A stretch of DNA of 64,000 nucleotides from Stomorhina lunata (GCA_933228675.1 OW121743.1:54748903-54812902), one strand, 5' to 3'. Counted from the stretch's first letter, positions 1-13,620 are shown. The notes: a model not told the origin generated them from the letters alone. Made by a program: numbers and translations.

Positions 1-1222
1 CTAGCGAAAACTTTTCTATAGAAAAATATTTCTAGCGAAAATTTTTCTATAGAAAAATATTTCTAGCGAAAATTTTTCTATAGAAAAATATTTCTAGCGA
101 AAATTTTTCTATAGAAAAATATTTCTAGCGAAAATTTTTCTATAGAAAAATATTTCTAGCGAAAATTTTTCTACAGAAAAATATTTCTAGCGAAAATTTT
201 TCTATAGAAAAATATTTCTAGCGAAAATTTTTCTATAGAAAAATATTTGTAGCGAAAATTTTTCTATAGAAAAATATTTGTAGCGAAAATTTTTCTATAG
301 AAAAATATTTCTAGCGAAAATTTTTCTATAGAAAAATAATTCTAGCGAAAACTTTTCTATAGAAAAATAATTCTAGCGAAAATTTTACTATAGAAAAATA
401 TTTCTAGCGAAAATTTTTCTGTAGAAAAATATTTCTATCGAAAATTTTTCTATAGAAAAATATTTCTATCGAAAATTTTTCTATAGAAAAATATTTCTAT
501 CGAAAATTTTTCTATAGAAAAATATTTCTATCGAAAATTTTTCTATAGAAAAATATTTCTATCGAAAATTTTTCTATAGAAAAATATTTCTATCGAAAAT
601 TTTTCTATAGAAAAATATTTCTATCGAAAATTTTTCTATAGAAAAATATTTCTATCGAAAATTTTTCTACAGAAAAATATTTCTATCGAAAATTTTTCTA
701 TAGAAAAATATTTCTATCGAAAATTTTTCTATAGAAAAATATTTTTAATTTTTCTATAGAAAAATATTTCTATCGAAAATTTTTCTATAGAAAAATATTT
801 CTATCGAAAATTTTTCTACAGAAAAATATTTCTATCGAAAATTTTTCTATAGAAAAATATTTCTATCGAAAATTTTTCTATAGAAAAATATTTTTAATTT
901 TTCTATAGAAAAATATTTCTATCGAAAATTTTTCTATAGAAAAATATTTCGATCGAAAATTTTTCTACAGAAAAATATTTCTATCGAAAATTTTTCTATA
1001 GAAAAATATTTCTATCGAAAATTTTTCTATAGAAAAATATTTCTATCGAAAATTTTTCTATAGAAAAATATTTGTATTGAAAATTTTTCTATAGAAAAAT
1101 ATTTCTATCGAAAATTTTTCTATCGAAAAATATTTCTATTGAAAAATTTTCTATAGAAAAATATTTCTATCGAAAAATTTTCTAGAGAAAAATATTTCTT
1201 TCGAAAATTTTTCAAGAAAATC
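1..1222. repeat. 31-bp satellite array with palindromic CTATAG core
   Basis: About 39 head-to-tail units of 31 bp. Each unit is a variable hexamer (CTAGCG on the left, CTATCG on the right), then AAAATTTTT, CTATAG, AAAAATATTT. The CTAGCG to CTATCG switch near 425-440 divides the array into two subfamilies. Between about 665 and 970 a 149-bp higher-order unit (five monomers minus 6 bp) recurs, marked by CTACAG variants at 667, 816 and 965 and by a shortened monomer near 742 and 891. The array decays after about 1100 and is cut by the window start. No coding potential. Confidence 0.95.
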
Positions 1223-2008
1223 GATATTTATCAGTTTTCAATTTAATTCAAAGAAGATTACAGTGATCATAAAAAATCACAAATGTGAGGTATACTTTAA
1301 GGAGTTCTTAAGGATTTTGTATACCAAATATTAAAGAACCAAATATTTTACAATTTTTGTTTTATAACATCACTTTTTTCTATATTCTCAAAAATTTTCC
1401 TATTTTCTACTCCATCGACATCTTAAACAACGCCAAGGTACTCCATTTTCCCAATGTCTATATAATTTTGTTGTGGGCTATTTATTTTGCGAAATTACTC
1501 ATAAGCCAAAATAAATAAGAAAACAATAAAGACAAATGTGTTTTTCTTACGAAAGAGGAGTGTCTGTATCTATGGAAAAGTTGGTGGCAGCCACTTTAAA
1601 GGTCTTAAGCTAAATACAGAATATTATTTTAAATTTATTTACCTCAAGGGTAAATGAGCAGGAAGTTTTTTCTTGTTTTCCTTAGAAGTGAAATTAAAAT
1701 AAATTGGGTTTAATAAATAGATACTTCTAGAGATTAAATTAGTTTTTAAAGTTTAACATTTGCTAAAGAAAAATATGAAGTTTATTTGTTTTTTAAGAAT
1801 CATACAAATTTATATAATGAAATTTGTATTTTCTTCAATATGCCTAAAAATAGGCAATGAAAAAACAGGAAATAAAAAATGTTCTATTGCAAAAAAATAG
1901 AAAATTTCTGTTTAGAAACGAATTCGTTGAAATTATCGGTTTAAATTTAAAAAAGCAATAAACGGTTTAAAATTTGTATATTTTTGTTATAAAGTATAAT
2001 TGTTCCGG
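1223..2008. other. AT-rich DNA without recognisable gene
   Basis: No reading frame with recognisable protein content, no repeat structure and no RNA gene seen on either strand. It separates the first satellite array from the mariner remnant. Confidence 0.5.
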
Positions 2009-2450
2009 TTAGAAATGGTACACGATTTCATTCATAAAGCAGCTGCAAACTTCACACCAAACTATTTGATTGGGCCAATTGTGTAGCTCTTTTTCGAGTA
2101 TATAGGGCAACATTTCAGTATTTTTGTCGGTATAATAGTTTTCTTTAACAGCGCCTCACAGAAAATAACCTAGCGCTGTCATATTGCAGCTTCTTAACGG
2201 CCAATTGATATCACTATTTCAGCAAATTTAATGGTCATCAAACTTTTGTCACAATAAATCAATTTGGAATGATATGTGTGACCTGTGGGTTTCTAAACCC
2301 TTAATACGGCAATTTCGCTTATAAACGCACCTGCCAAGTTAAAAATGAGCTTCATCCAAAAAAAATGATTTCTTTGGCACGATCAAAATTTCCAATTTCC
2401 AAGCAATATTCTTTGTTTTGAAAATAAATGTTCAATACATGCCATACGAC
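2009..2450 (-). pseudogene. decayed mariner-type transposase fragment
   Basis: Recognised by translating the minus strand by eye. Near 2342-2356 it reads DEAHF, followed by a degraded stretch containing NCRIKG, as in the first catalytic block of many Tc1/mariner transposases. A second block from about 2208 to 2009 reads NWPLRSCNMTALGYFL, a stop, then GAVKENYYTDK and, after a gap, NEIVYHF and a stop at 2009-2011. This corresponds to the family's WPPRSCDLTPLDYFLWG region and C-terminus. The catalytic Asp of LDYFL is Gly here, the following Trp is a stop, frames shift between blocks, and the stretch normally between the blocks (of the order of 80 codons) is missing. Non-functional. The family call rests on conserved motifs remembered, not on a search. 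Confidence 0.75.
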
Positions 2451-2459
2451 TTAGTTCAG

Positions 2460-2784
2460 GGGCAAAATCTTCGCTTTCAATATCGATAGAAAACACAGAC
2501 TTTTAACCAAATATTGTGGATTTAAAAAAAAATTGCAAGAAGTTCAATAAAATGTGATATCTGAATATATTGAAACATATTTGTCAAAATATGTAGTTTA
2601 AATGAAACTCTTTTACTATCAAGGAGCTTTTGACAAACGTGTTTTAATGTAGTGAACCTTATATCATGTAAGATAAGTAAGTATATACAAGTTATATGTT
2701 ATTTAGATTATCCTAAAAGTATGCTGCACAAATGTTTCTGGAATATTTTACATTTCAATCGATATCAAATTCGGCGATTTGCCA
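2460..2784 (-). mobile_element. short TIR element, GATATCGAT family, copy 1
   Basis: Left end GGCAAAATCTTCGC followed by AATATCGAT; right end ATCGATATC followed by GGCGATTTGCC, so the ends form imperfect inverted repeats. The interior (about 2580-2645, reading GACAAACG, TACTATCAAGG) is the reverse complement of sequence at 60515-60580 and resembles 36290-36350. It is non-autonomous and abuts the mariner remnant, so mobilisation by a mariner-like transposase is possible but unproven. Confidence 0.6.
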
Positions 2785-2841
2785 CCGAATTCGAAAAAAA
2801 CTGGAGGTTAAAATTCAAACCTCTATCGGTTAGAAATGTAA

Positions 2842-5800
2842 AATTTTTTCTACAGAAAAAATAATTTTTAATTTTTATATGAAAAATTTTCTATAAAAAT
2901 TTTTATATGAAAAATTTTCTATAAAAATTTTTATATGAAAAATTTTCTATAAAAATTTTTATATGAAAAATTTTCTATAAAAATTTTTATATGAAACATT
3001 TTTTATATGAAAATTTTTATTTGAAAATTTTTTTATAAAAAATTTTTTCTATTACAAATTTTCTATACAAATTTTTATATGAAAAATTTCTATAAAAAAT
3101 TTTATTTGAAATTTTTTTTTATAAAAGTTTTTATATGAAGAATTTTCTATAAAAATGTTTATTTAAAAAATTTTCTATAAACATTTTTATATTAAAAATT
3201 TTCTATAAAAATTTTTATATCAAAAATGTTCTTAAAAACTTTTATATGAAAAATTTTCTATAAAAACTTTTATATGAAAAATTTTCTATAAAAATTTTTA
3301 TATGAAAAATTTTCTATAAAAATTTTTATATGAAAAATTTTCTATAAAAATTTTTATATGAAAAATTTTCTATAAAAATTTTTATATGAAAAATTTTCTA
3401 TAAAAATTTTTATATGAAAAATTTTCTATAAAAATTTTTATATGAAAAATTTTCTATAAAAATTTTTATATGAAAAATTTTCTATAAAAATTTTTATATG
3501 AAAAATTTTCTATAAAAATTTTTATATAAAAAATTTTCTATAAAAATTTTTATATGAAAAAATTTCTATAAAAAATTTTATATGAAAAATTTTCTATAAA
3601 AATTTTTATATGAAAAATTTTCTATAAAAATTTGTATATGAAAAATTTTCTATAAAAATTTTTATATGAAAAATTTTCTATAAAAATTTTTATATGAAAA
3701 ATTTTCTATAAAAATTTTTATATAAAAAATTTTCTATAAAAATTTTATGTGAAAAATTTTTATAAGAAAAATTTTCTATTAAAAAATTTTTTTATAAAAA
3801 TTATCATATGAAAAATTTTCTGTAAAAAATTTTCTATATAAATTTTTATATGAAAAATTTTCTATAGAAAAAATTTTATATGAGAAATTTTCTATTAAAA
3901 AAATTTTGTATGTAAAATTTTCTATAGAAGAAATTTTATATGAAAAATTTTTTTTAAAAAATTTCTATATGTAAAATTTTCTATAAAAATTTTTTTTATA
4001 AAAAATTTTCTATAAAAAATTTGTATATGAAACATTTTTTGAGAAAAATTTTATATAGATAAAATTTCATATAAAAAATTTTCTATAGAAAAAATTTCAT
4101 ATCAAAAATTTTCTATAGAAAAAATTTCATATCAAAAATTTTCTGTAGAAAAAATTTTATGTGAAAAATTTTCTATAGAAAAAATTTTATATGAAAAATT
4201 GTAAATAAAGAAAAATTTTATATGAAAAAGTTTCTATAGGAAAAATTTTATATGGAACATTTTTAAAAATTTTTATATGAAAAATTTTCTATAAAAATTT
4301 TATATGAAAAAATTTCTATAAAAAATTTTTATATGAAAAATTTTCTATAAAAAATTTTTTTATGAAAAATTTTCTATAAAAAAATTTTTAATGAAAAATT
4401 TTCTATACAAAATTTTTTAATGAAAAATTTTCTATAAAAAATTTTTTTATGAAAAATTTTCTATAAAAAATTTTTATATGAAAAATTTTCTACAAAAAAT
4501 TTTTATATGAAAAATTTTCTATAAAAAAATTTTATATGAAAAATTTTCTAAAAAAAAAATTTTATATGAGAAATTTTCTATTAAAAAAATTTTATATGTA
4601 AAATTTTCTATAAAATTTTTTATATGAAAAATTTTCTTCAAAAATTTTTACATGAAAAATTTTCGTTAAAAATTTTTATATGAAAAATTTTCTTTAAAAA
4701 TTTTTCTATGAAAAATTTTCTATAAAAAATTTTATATGAACAATTTTCTATAAAAATTTTTATGTGAAAAATTTTCTATAAAAATTTTCATATGAAAAAT
4801 TTTCTCTAAAAATTTTTAAATGAAAAATTTTCTATAAAAATTTTTATATGAAAAATTTTCTATAAAAATTTTTATATGAAAAATTTTCTATAAAAAATTT
4901 TATATGAAAAATTTTCTATAAAAAAATTTTATATGAAAAATTTTCTATAAAAAATTTTTATATGAAAAATTTTTATAAGAAAAATTTTCTATTAAAAATT
5001 TTTTTATAAAAAATTTTTTATAAAAAATTTTCTATAAAAAATTTCCTATAAAAATTTTTATATGAAAAATTTTCTATATAAATTTTTATATGAAAAATTT
5101 TCTATAGAAAAAATTTTATATGAGAAATTTTCTATTAAAAAAATTTTGTATGTAAAATTTTCTATAGAAGAAATTTTATATGAAAATTTTTTTTAAAAAA
5201 TTTTTATATGTAAAATTTTCTATAAAAAATTTTTTTATGAAAAATTTTCTATAAAAAATTTGTATATGAAAAATTTTTTGAGAAAAATTTTATATAGATA
5301 AAATTTCATATAAAAAATTTTCTACAGGAAAAATTTCATATCAAAAATTTTCTATAGAAAAAATTTCATATCAAAAATTTTCTGTAGAAAAAATTTTATG
5401 TGAAAAATTTTCTATAGAAAAAATTTTATATGAAAAGTTGTAAATAAAGAAAAATTTTATATGAAAAATTTTCTACAGTAAAATTTTCTATAGGAAAAAT
5501 TTTATATGAAAAATTTTCTATAAAAAATTTTAGATGAAAAATTTTCTAAAAAAAATTTGTATATGAAAAATTTTATAAAAATAATGTACATGAAAAATTT
5601 TCTATGAAAAATTTGTACTTTTAAAATTTTCTAAAAAAAAAAAAATTTTAAATAAATTTCTATAAAAAACTTTTATATGAAAAATTTTAATAAAAAAATT
5701 TATATGAAAAATTTGAAGAAAAAAATTTATATAAAAACTTTGTTCGATTCAAAATTCTTTTTATAGAAAATTTTTCAATGCAATTTTATACAAAAAATTC

Positions 5801-6660
5801 TCTAATACAAACATGTTCGATGGAAAATTTTTTCTATAGAAATGTAAAATTTTGTCTGTAGAAAAATTTTGTACCTAAGTTTTTTCCTATAGCAAAATTT
5901 GCTGTGTAAAATTTTGTCTATACAAAAATTTTGTACAAACAATAAAAAAAATTTATATGAAAATTTTTCTACGTAAGTTGTATCCTATAGAAAAATTTGC
6001 TGTGTAAATTTTGTCTATAGAAAAATTTTCTATTTAAAAGTTTTTGTAAAAAAAAAAATTTTATATGAAAAATTTTCTATGAAAATTTTTATATGAAAAT
6101 TTTCTATGAAAATTTTTATATGAAAAATTTTCTATGAAAATTTTTATATGAAAAATTTCCTATGAAAATTGTTTTTTCCAAAATTTTTATTTTAAAAATT
6201 TTGATATACAAAATTTTACTAAAAAAAAATTTTATATGAAAAATTTTCTATAAAAATTTGTTCGGTGAAAAATTTTTTCTATAGAAAATATTTCAATGCA
6301 ATTTTTTAAAAAAATTTTCTTAGAGGAACTTTTTCGATGGAAAATTGTTCTTGTAGAAATGTTAATTTTTGTCCATAGAAAAATTATCTATGTAAGTCTT
6401 TTCCTATAAAAAAAAATTTGTTCTGTAAAATTTTGTTTATACAAAAATTTTCTGTGTTCAATTTTTTCTCTATAAAAGTTTTTTTGTGATAGAATAATTT
6501 TTTGGCGAAAAATTTTTTATATAAAACAAAAATTCAAAGCTTTTCTTATAAAAAATTTTGTGTTTTAAATTTATATAGAAATTTTTTTTTTCACAAAATA
6601 TTAAATTTTAATTTTTTTTCTGTTCTAAAATTTTGTATGTAAATTTTTTCTGGATTACAA
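2842..6660. repeat. 28-bp AT satellite array with internal 1.2-kb duplication
   Basis: Units of about 28 bp built from TTTTTATATGAAAAATTTTC and TATAAAAA. They are nearly homogeneous at 2870-3740 and 4260-5000 and degenerate elsewhere, decaying to variants with CTATAGAAAAAAT after 5700. A block with distinctive variants (TATAAGAAAA, TGAGAAATTTTC, GTAAATAAAG) occurs near 3750-4210 and again near 4965-5450, offset about 1.21-1.24 kb, so part of the array was duplicated as a segment. A/T only in most units; no reading frame is credible. Confidence 0.93.
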
Positions 6661-7960
6661 TTTTTTCAAAATTATCAAAACAAGCCATTCCTTTAAAACC
6701 TGTTCAATTGTAATCTAAAGAACTGATATATTTTTAACATACAAAAGAAAAATACCACTTGTAATATGTAATATTCCCCACCAAATACAGGTATTATTTG
6801 AGCATTTTTTACCTTAAGTAGATGCTTCAATGCCTTAAATTACCTTGTTGAAAATTTGAAAAGCAAATAAATCTCAAGATATACAATTTGAAGGTAAAAT
6901 ATTGTATAAAATACAATATAATACACAAAATAATACGATACAAGAAAAGGGAAAATGTAAAAAATAGAACAAAATTATACTCAAAAGACTACATAAGTAC
7001 ATTAATTTTATTTACGTTTTCATTTTTTGTTATTTTGGGTAAATAAAATACAAATAAATTCTTATGCCTTCTCAAGCTGAATTTCATGGGTATTGAAGTC
7101 GAATTGGTAAAAATACATAAAAGTAAATTTATATACAATCTAAAACATTCATACAACACTTCATTCACGAATTCATACAAAACAAAAGATGAATGAATGA
7201 ATGATTGTGTGAGTAACGTATAATAAAAACGAGCACCCAAAAGTATGCAGCATGAAAATCAAATTTAAAGTAATTTTCACTGCATGAAATAAATCAAATA
7301 AAAAACACAACTCACATACACACATTCACACATAGAGCAGTAATCACAACTCACACATGTTTGGTTTGATCATAAAACGAAAAAAATAAGACCTAACAAA
7401 TAAATTTTATTAAAAAAGGGAAAAGTTCTTGAAATATTTTTTATATAGAAATAAATACGAATAAATTTTATATGAAAAAGAGTGTCTCAGAAAATAAAAA
7501 ACACACCATAAATATGGCCAAAAAGCCTCATGACATTGTTGAATGTGCTGGGATTTTTTATTTTATTTTTTCGTATTTTTCACTTCATCTCCTTGAATTT
7601 GAATTTGCATTTGTTTTGGTTTTTATTCATATTTACACATTTTATTTATAAAATTCATATGTAAAAAGTCTCATAGGGATATAAGTTATGTTTGTGTATT
7701 TGTGGCTGAAATTCCAGTCTACATACTTTTGTCTTCTTTTTTGTACAATTTCCTATCTTATATGAATATCGTGGCTTTTTTCTTTTTGGCAATAAAAAAC
7801 AGTTGCCAACTTATTCATTTGAAAATGCATGTGTTGATGCATGAAAATTGTAATTGTTGACGGACTTTTTTCTCTTTTTATTTTAGTCGTTAAAAATTTT
7901 ATAGAATTTTTTACTGTAATTATGGTAAAGTTTTGGTTTTTGTTCTAATTTATTTAATAA
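6661..7960. other. AT-rich spacer without recognisable gene
   Basis: Non-tandem AT-rich DNA between two arrays. A CA-rich patch lies at about 7308-7355. Short open frames here show no recognisable protein signature. Confidence 0.5.
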
Positions 7961-10900
7961 AGCGAAAAATTATAACATAAAACAGGAAAAAATATAAAAT
8001 TTCTACAACAAATTTTTCATATAAAATTTTTACAAAAATAAAATTCATCTAAAATTTAAAAAAAAAAAAACTTTTCACATACAAAGTTTTATAAAAATTT
8101 TTTATATAAAATTTCTTTAAAAACATTTTTCGTATATTTCGTTGTCTTAAAAAATTTGTATAGTCAATTTTTCATATAAGAAAATTTGTCATATAAAAAT
8201 TTTTTATAGAATATTTTTCATAAAAAAAATTTATAGAAAATTTTTCATATACAAATTTTTTATAGAAAATTTTTCATATAAAAATATTTTACAGAAAATT
8301 TTTTATATAAAAATATTTTCAAGAAAATTTTGTATATAAAAATTGTTCAAAAAAATTCATGTAAAAATTTATCAACAATTTTTTACATAAAAATATTTTA
8401 TTGAAAAATTTTTTATAGAAAATTTTTCGTATAAAAATATTTTACAGAAAATTCTTTATATAAAAATATTTTCAAGAAAATTTTGTATATAAAAATTGTT
8501 CAAAAAAAATTCATGTAAAAATTTATCAACAATTTTTTACATAAAAATATTTTATTAAAAAAAATTTTATAGAAAATGTTTCTTCTAAAAATTCTATAAA
8601 GAAAGTCTTTAATAAAAAAATTTTTCATAAAAAAATTTTTATAGAAAATTTTAATATAAAAAATTAAATTTTTATACAAAATTTTTTAAAGACAATTTTT
8701 TAATATAAAAATTTTTGAAAGAAATTACTTTCATCTAAAAATGTTTTCAATAAAAATTATTTACAGAAAATTTTTCATATCAAAATTTTTTATAGAAAAT
8801 ATTTCATATACAAATTTTATACAAAATTTTTCATAGAAAATTTTTCATATAAAAAATTTTACAGAAAATTTTTTATATCAAAAATTTTTATAGAAATTTT
8901 TTCAAATAATTTTTTTTTTATACAAAAATTTGTTATAGAAAATTTATCGCATAAAAACTTTTCATAGAAAATTTTTCATTTAAAACTTTCAAAAATTCAT
9001 ATAAAAATTTATCGACAATTTTTTACATAAAAATATTTTATTGAAAAATTTTTTATAGCAAATTTTTCATATAAAAATATTTTACAGAAAATTTTTTATA
9101 TAAAAATATTTTCAAGAAAATTTTGTATATAAAAATTGTTCAAAAAAAAAACCAAGTAAAAATTTATCGACAAATTTTACATAAAAATATTTTATTGAAA
9201 AATTTTTTGTAGAAAATTTTTCTTATAAAAATTCTATAAAGAAAGTCTTTAATAAAAAAATTTTTCATAAAAAAATTTTTTATAGAACATTTTAATATAA
9301 AAAATTAAATTAAATTTGTATACATAATTTTTTAAAGACAATTTTTTAATATAAAAATTTTTGAAAGAAATTACTTTCATCTAAAAATGTTTTCAATAAA
9401 AATTATTTCCAGAAAATTTTTCATATCAAAATTTTTTATAGAAAATATTTCATATACAAATTTTATACAAAATTTTTCATAGAAAATTTTTCATATAAAA
9501 AATTTTACAGAAAATTTTTTATATAAAAAATTTTTATAGAAAATTTTTCAAATAATTTTTTTTTTTATACAAAAATTTGTTATAGACAATTTATCGTATA
9601 AAAACTTTTTATAGAAAATTTTTCATTTAAAACTTTCAAAAATTCATGTAAAAATTTATCGACAATTTTTTACATAAAAATATTTTATTGAAAAATTTTT
9701 TATAGAAAATTTTTTATATAAAAATATTTTACAGAAAATTCTTTATATAAAAATATTTTCAAGAAAATTTTGTATATAAAAATTGTTCAAAAAAAAAAAC
9801 CAAGTAAAAATTTATCGACAATTTTTACATAAAAATATTTTATTGAAAAATTTTTTGTAGAAAATTTTTCTTATAAAAATTCTATAAAAAAAGTCTTTAA
9901 TAAAAAATTTTTCATAAAAAAATTTTTTATAGAACATTTTAATATAAAAAATTAAATTAAATTTTTATACAAAATTTTTTAAAGACAATTTTTTAATATA
10001 AAAATTTTTGAAAGAAATTACTTTTATCTAAAAATTTTTTCAATAAAAATTATTTACAGAAAATTTTTCTTATCAAAATTTTTTATAGAAAATATTTCAT
10101 ATACAAATTTTATACAAAATTTTTCATAGAAAATTTTTTATGGAAAATTTTTCATATAAAAAATTTTACAGAAAATTTTTTATATCAAAAATTTTTATAG
10201 AAATTTTTTCAAATAATTTTTTTTTATACAAAAATTTGTTATAGAAAATTTATCGCATAAAAACTTTTTATAGAAAATTTTTCATTTAAAACTTTCAAAA
10301 ATTCATGTAAAAATTTATCGACAATTTTTTACATAAAAATATTTTATTGAAAAATTTTTTATAGAAAATTTTTTATATAAAAATATTTTACAGAAAATTC
10401 TTTATATAAAAATGATTTCAAGAAAATTTTGTATATAAAAATTGTTCAAAAAAAACCAAGTAAAAATTTATCGACAATTTTTACATAAAAATATTTTATT
10501 GAAAATTTTTTTGTACAAAATTTTTCTTATAAAAATTCTATAAAGAAAGTCTTTAATAAAAAAATTTTTCATAAAAAAATTTTTTATAGAACATTTTAAT
10601 ATAAAAAATTAAATTAAATTTTTATACAAAATTTTTTAAAGACAATTTTTTAATATAAAAATTTTTGAAAGAAATTACTTTTATCTAAAAATTTTTTCAA
10701 TAAAAATTATTTACAGAAAATTTTTCATATCAAAATTTTTTATAGAAAATATTTCATATACAAATTTTATACAAAATTTTTCATAAAAATTTTTTATAGA
10801 AAATTTTTCATATAAAAAATTTTTATAGAAAATTTTTCAAATAAATTTTTTTTATACAAAAATTTTTTATAGAAAATTTTTATATAAAATATTTTTATAG

Positions 10901-11570
10901 AAAATTTATCGTATAAAAACTTTTTATAGAAAAATTTTGATTTAAAACTTTTTATAGAATGTTTTTCACATACATTTTTTTGTTTTTAAATTTTTCTATG
11001 AAAAATTTTCTGTATAAAATTCTATCATATAAAAATTTTTTATAGAAAATTATTTACATACAAATTTTTCTTAAAAAATTTTTTTATTTCATATAAAAAT
11101 TTTTTGTATAGAAAATTTTTCATATAAAAATTGTTTCTATATAAAATTTTTCATATAAAAATTTTTTCTATAGAAAATTTTTCATATACAATTTTTTTCT
11201 CTACAAAAGTTTTCAATTTTTTATAGAAAATTTTTTTATATTAAATTTTTCTAAACAAAATTTTTCATATAAATTTTTTTTTTGTATAAAATTTTTCATA
11301 TAAAAACGTTTTATAAAAAAATGTTAATAAAAACTTTTTTTTTGAAATTTATCATTTTTTTTTTAATATTTATAGAAAAATTTGTTAATAAAAACTTTGT
11401 AGAGAAATTTTTTTCATATAAAAATTTTTATACAATTTTTCTCTTATTTTGAATAAAATTTTTTTTCATGCAAGAATTTTTTGTAGAAATTTCTTTCATA
11501 ACAAATTTTTTATAAAAATGATTTATTAGAAAACTTTTCACATAAAAATTTTTTATGGAAAATTTTTTCC
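7961..11570. repeat. AT satellite with about 645-bp higher-order repeat
   Basis: Basic units of about 28 bp (TTTTTCATATAAAAATTTTT and TATAGAAAA type) are organised in a higher-order unit. The marker GAAAGTCTTTAATAAAA recurs at about 8601, 9241, 9889 and 10545, giving periods of 640, 648 and 656 bp. Other markers, such as AATTTATCGACAATTTT and GTATATAAAAATTGTTC, recur in the same order in each copy. Distal copies are more degenerate. No coding content. Confidence 0.9.
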
Positions 11571-12690
11571 TATTAAAAATTTCGAAAAAAAAATTCTGTA
11601 GAAAAAAATTCATTAGAAATTTTTTCTATAGAAAAAATTTAAAAGAAAGTTTTTTCTATAGAAAAAAATTCGAAAGAAAGTTTTTTCTATAGAAAAAAAT
11701 TCGATAGAAAGTTTTTTCTATAAAAAAAAATTCGATAGAAAGTTTTTTCTATAAAAAAAAATTCGATAGAAAGTTTTTTCTATAAAAAAAAATTCGATAG
11801 AAAGTTTTTTCTATAGAAAAAAAATCGATAGAAAGTTTTTTCTATATAAAAAATTCGATAGAAAGTTTTTTCTATAGAAAAAAATTTGATAGAAAGTTTT
11901 TTCTATAGAAAAAAATTCGTTAGAAAAGTTTTTTCTATTGAAAAAAATTCATTAGAAAAGCTTTTCTATAGAAAAAAAATCGTTAGAAAATTTTTCCTAT
12001 AGAAAAAAAATTAATAGAAAATTTTTTTTATAGAAAAAAATTTTTTCTATAGAAAAAAATTCGTTAGAAAATTTTTTCTAAAGAAAAAAATTCGTTAGAA
12101 AATTTTTTCTATAGAAAAAAATTCGTTAGAAAATTTTTTCTATAGAAAAAAATTCGTTAGAAATTTTTTTCTAAAAAAAAAATTCGTTAGAAAATTTTTT
12201 CTATAGAAAAAAATTCGTTAGAAAATTTTTTCTATAGAAAAAAATTCGTTAGAAAATTTTTTCTATAGAAAAAAATTCGTTAGAAAATTTTTCCTATAGA
12301 AAAAAATTCGTTAGAAAATTTTTTTTATAGAAAAAAATTCGTTAGAAAATTTTTTCTATAGAAAAAAATTCGTTAGAAAATTTTTTCTATAGAAAAAAAT
12401 TCGTTAGAAAATTTTTCTATAGAAAAAAATTAGAAAATTTTTCTATAGAAAAAAATTAGTTAGAAAATTTTTTCTATGGAAAAAAATTCGTTAGAAAATT
12501 TTTTTAATAGAAAAAAATTCGTTAGAAAATTTTTCTATAGAAAAAAATTCGTTAGAAAATTTTTTCTTTGGAAAAAAATTCGTTAGAAATTTTTTTTATA
12601 GAAAAAATTCGTTAGATAATTTTTCTATAGAACAAAAACTCGTTAGATAAGTTTTTCTATAGAAAAAAAATTCGTAAGAAATATTTCGTT
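11571..12690. repeat. 31-bp satellite array, TTCGTTAGAAAA type
   Basis: About 35 units of 31 bp: GAAAAAAATTCGTTAG, AAAATTTTTT, CTATA. A left subfamily has CGATAGAAAG (11640-11930), the rest CGTTAGAAAA. Read on the opposite strand the unit resembles the array at 1-1222 (same period, same TTTTTCTATAGAAAAA core, CGATAG hexamer), so the two may be inverted, diverged members of one family. Confidence 0.93.
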
Positions 12691-12907
12691 ATAGATTTTT
12701 TTGATTACATTCCTTTAAGTATCATTTTATATATGTATTCGTATATACATATATTTATATATTAAAAACCAATAATAGAATAAATTGTATGGGTATGAGT
12801 GAGTATATTTGTAACATTTATAAGTTTAAGTGCATCCCTTGAGGTTTTATTTATTTGCGTTTCACATGTCGTCTGAGTTGAATTCAATGCCTAGAGCAGT
12901 CTTATAT

Positions 12908-13620
12908 CCCAGCAAACAGAAATATAAGCAATTGCAACAAATTTACTTGTAAATTTAATAAAAAGAAAGTTTTAGGTACAAAAATTTGTATGGGGTGGTA
13001 CCCCAAAATATTTCGTCCAGCACGACGAATTCGGATTTAAAAATTCGTCTTGCAAATTCGTCCATTGAACAAATTTGGGACGAATAAACAAATCACTTAC
13101 ACTTTCGGACATATCACGCACTCACAATATTTGCAATTTTTTTTTTTTATTTTATTCTTTTATTATTACGCAAGATTATTACATTTAAATAATTTTATTT
13201 GAAATAAATATTTTTTGTTTACATTTCATAAGGTGACCATATTTAACAAGAACACATATAATTTCTAATATTTTACAACAGAAAAATAAATACAGCCACT
13301 CTAATTCAGTTTAGTCGTCGTTCGTCTGCGTATGAAATAGAAATAAACCTATCGCACTGTTCGATACGTACGACGAATTTCGTCGTACGCATCAATTGTG
13401 CACATACTCATATAAACCCATATGTTCTATTTGTAACGACGAATATTCGTTCCGAAAAATTGGTCGTTCGTTCCAATTGTGTTTCATGCTTAAATTTAGG
13501 GGAGTTTTACTAAATAAGATAATGAATACTATTTTATATAGTTTAGGATTGAAAAGCTTTTGCTTGGTTTCTTTTCGTTATATAAGAGCCAGTAGTGACA
13601 TTTTAATTTTCTTTGCTGGG
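12908..13620. mobile_element. candidate element with CCCAGCAAA termini
   Basis: Left end CCCAGCAAA and right end TTTGCTGGG form a short inverted repeat. Flanks TTATAT and TTATCT are a possible 6-bp target duplication with one mismatch. It contains an inserted MITE copy (13010-13488). The same termini flank a 145-bp element at 55865-56009. Tentative because the termini are short. Confidence 0.4.
13010..13488 (-). mobile_element. MITE-like element, 5'-truncated copy
   Basis: Reverse-complement copy of the element at 15513-16051, collinear from ATTTCGTCCAGCACGACG to GTCGTTCGTTCCAATTGTG and sharing landmarks such as AGTTTAGTCGTCGTTCGTC and ACGACGAATTTCGTCGTAC. The end next to 13010 lacks the terminal about 24 bp present in the other copy. 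No transposase frame; non-autonomous. Confidence 0.8.

Noticed and set aside
1..1222. CRISPR array
   Set aside because: Units are contiguous with no unique spacers, and the context is eukaryotic.
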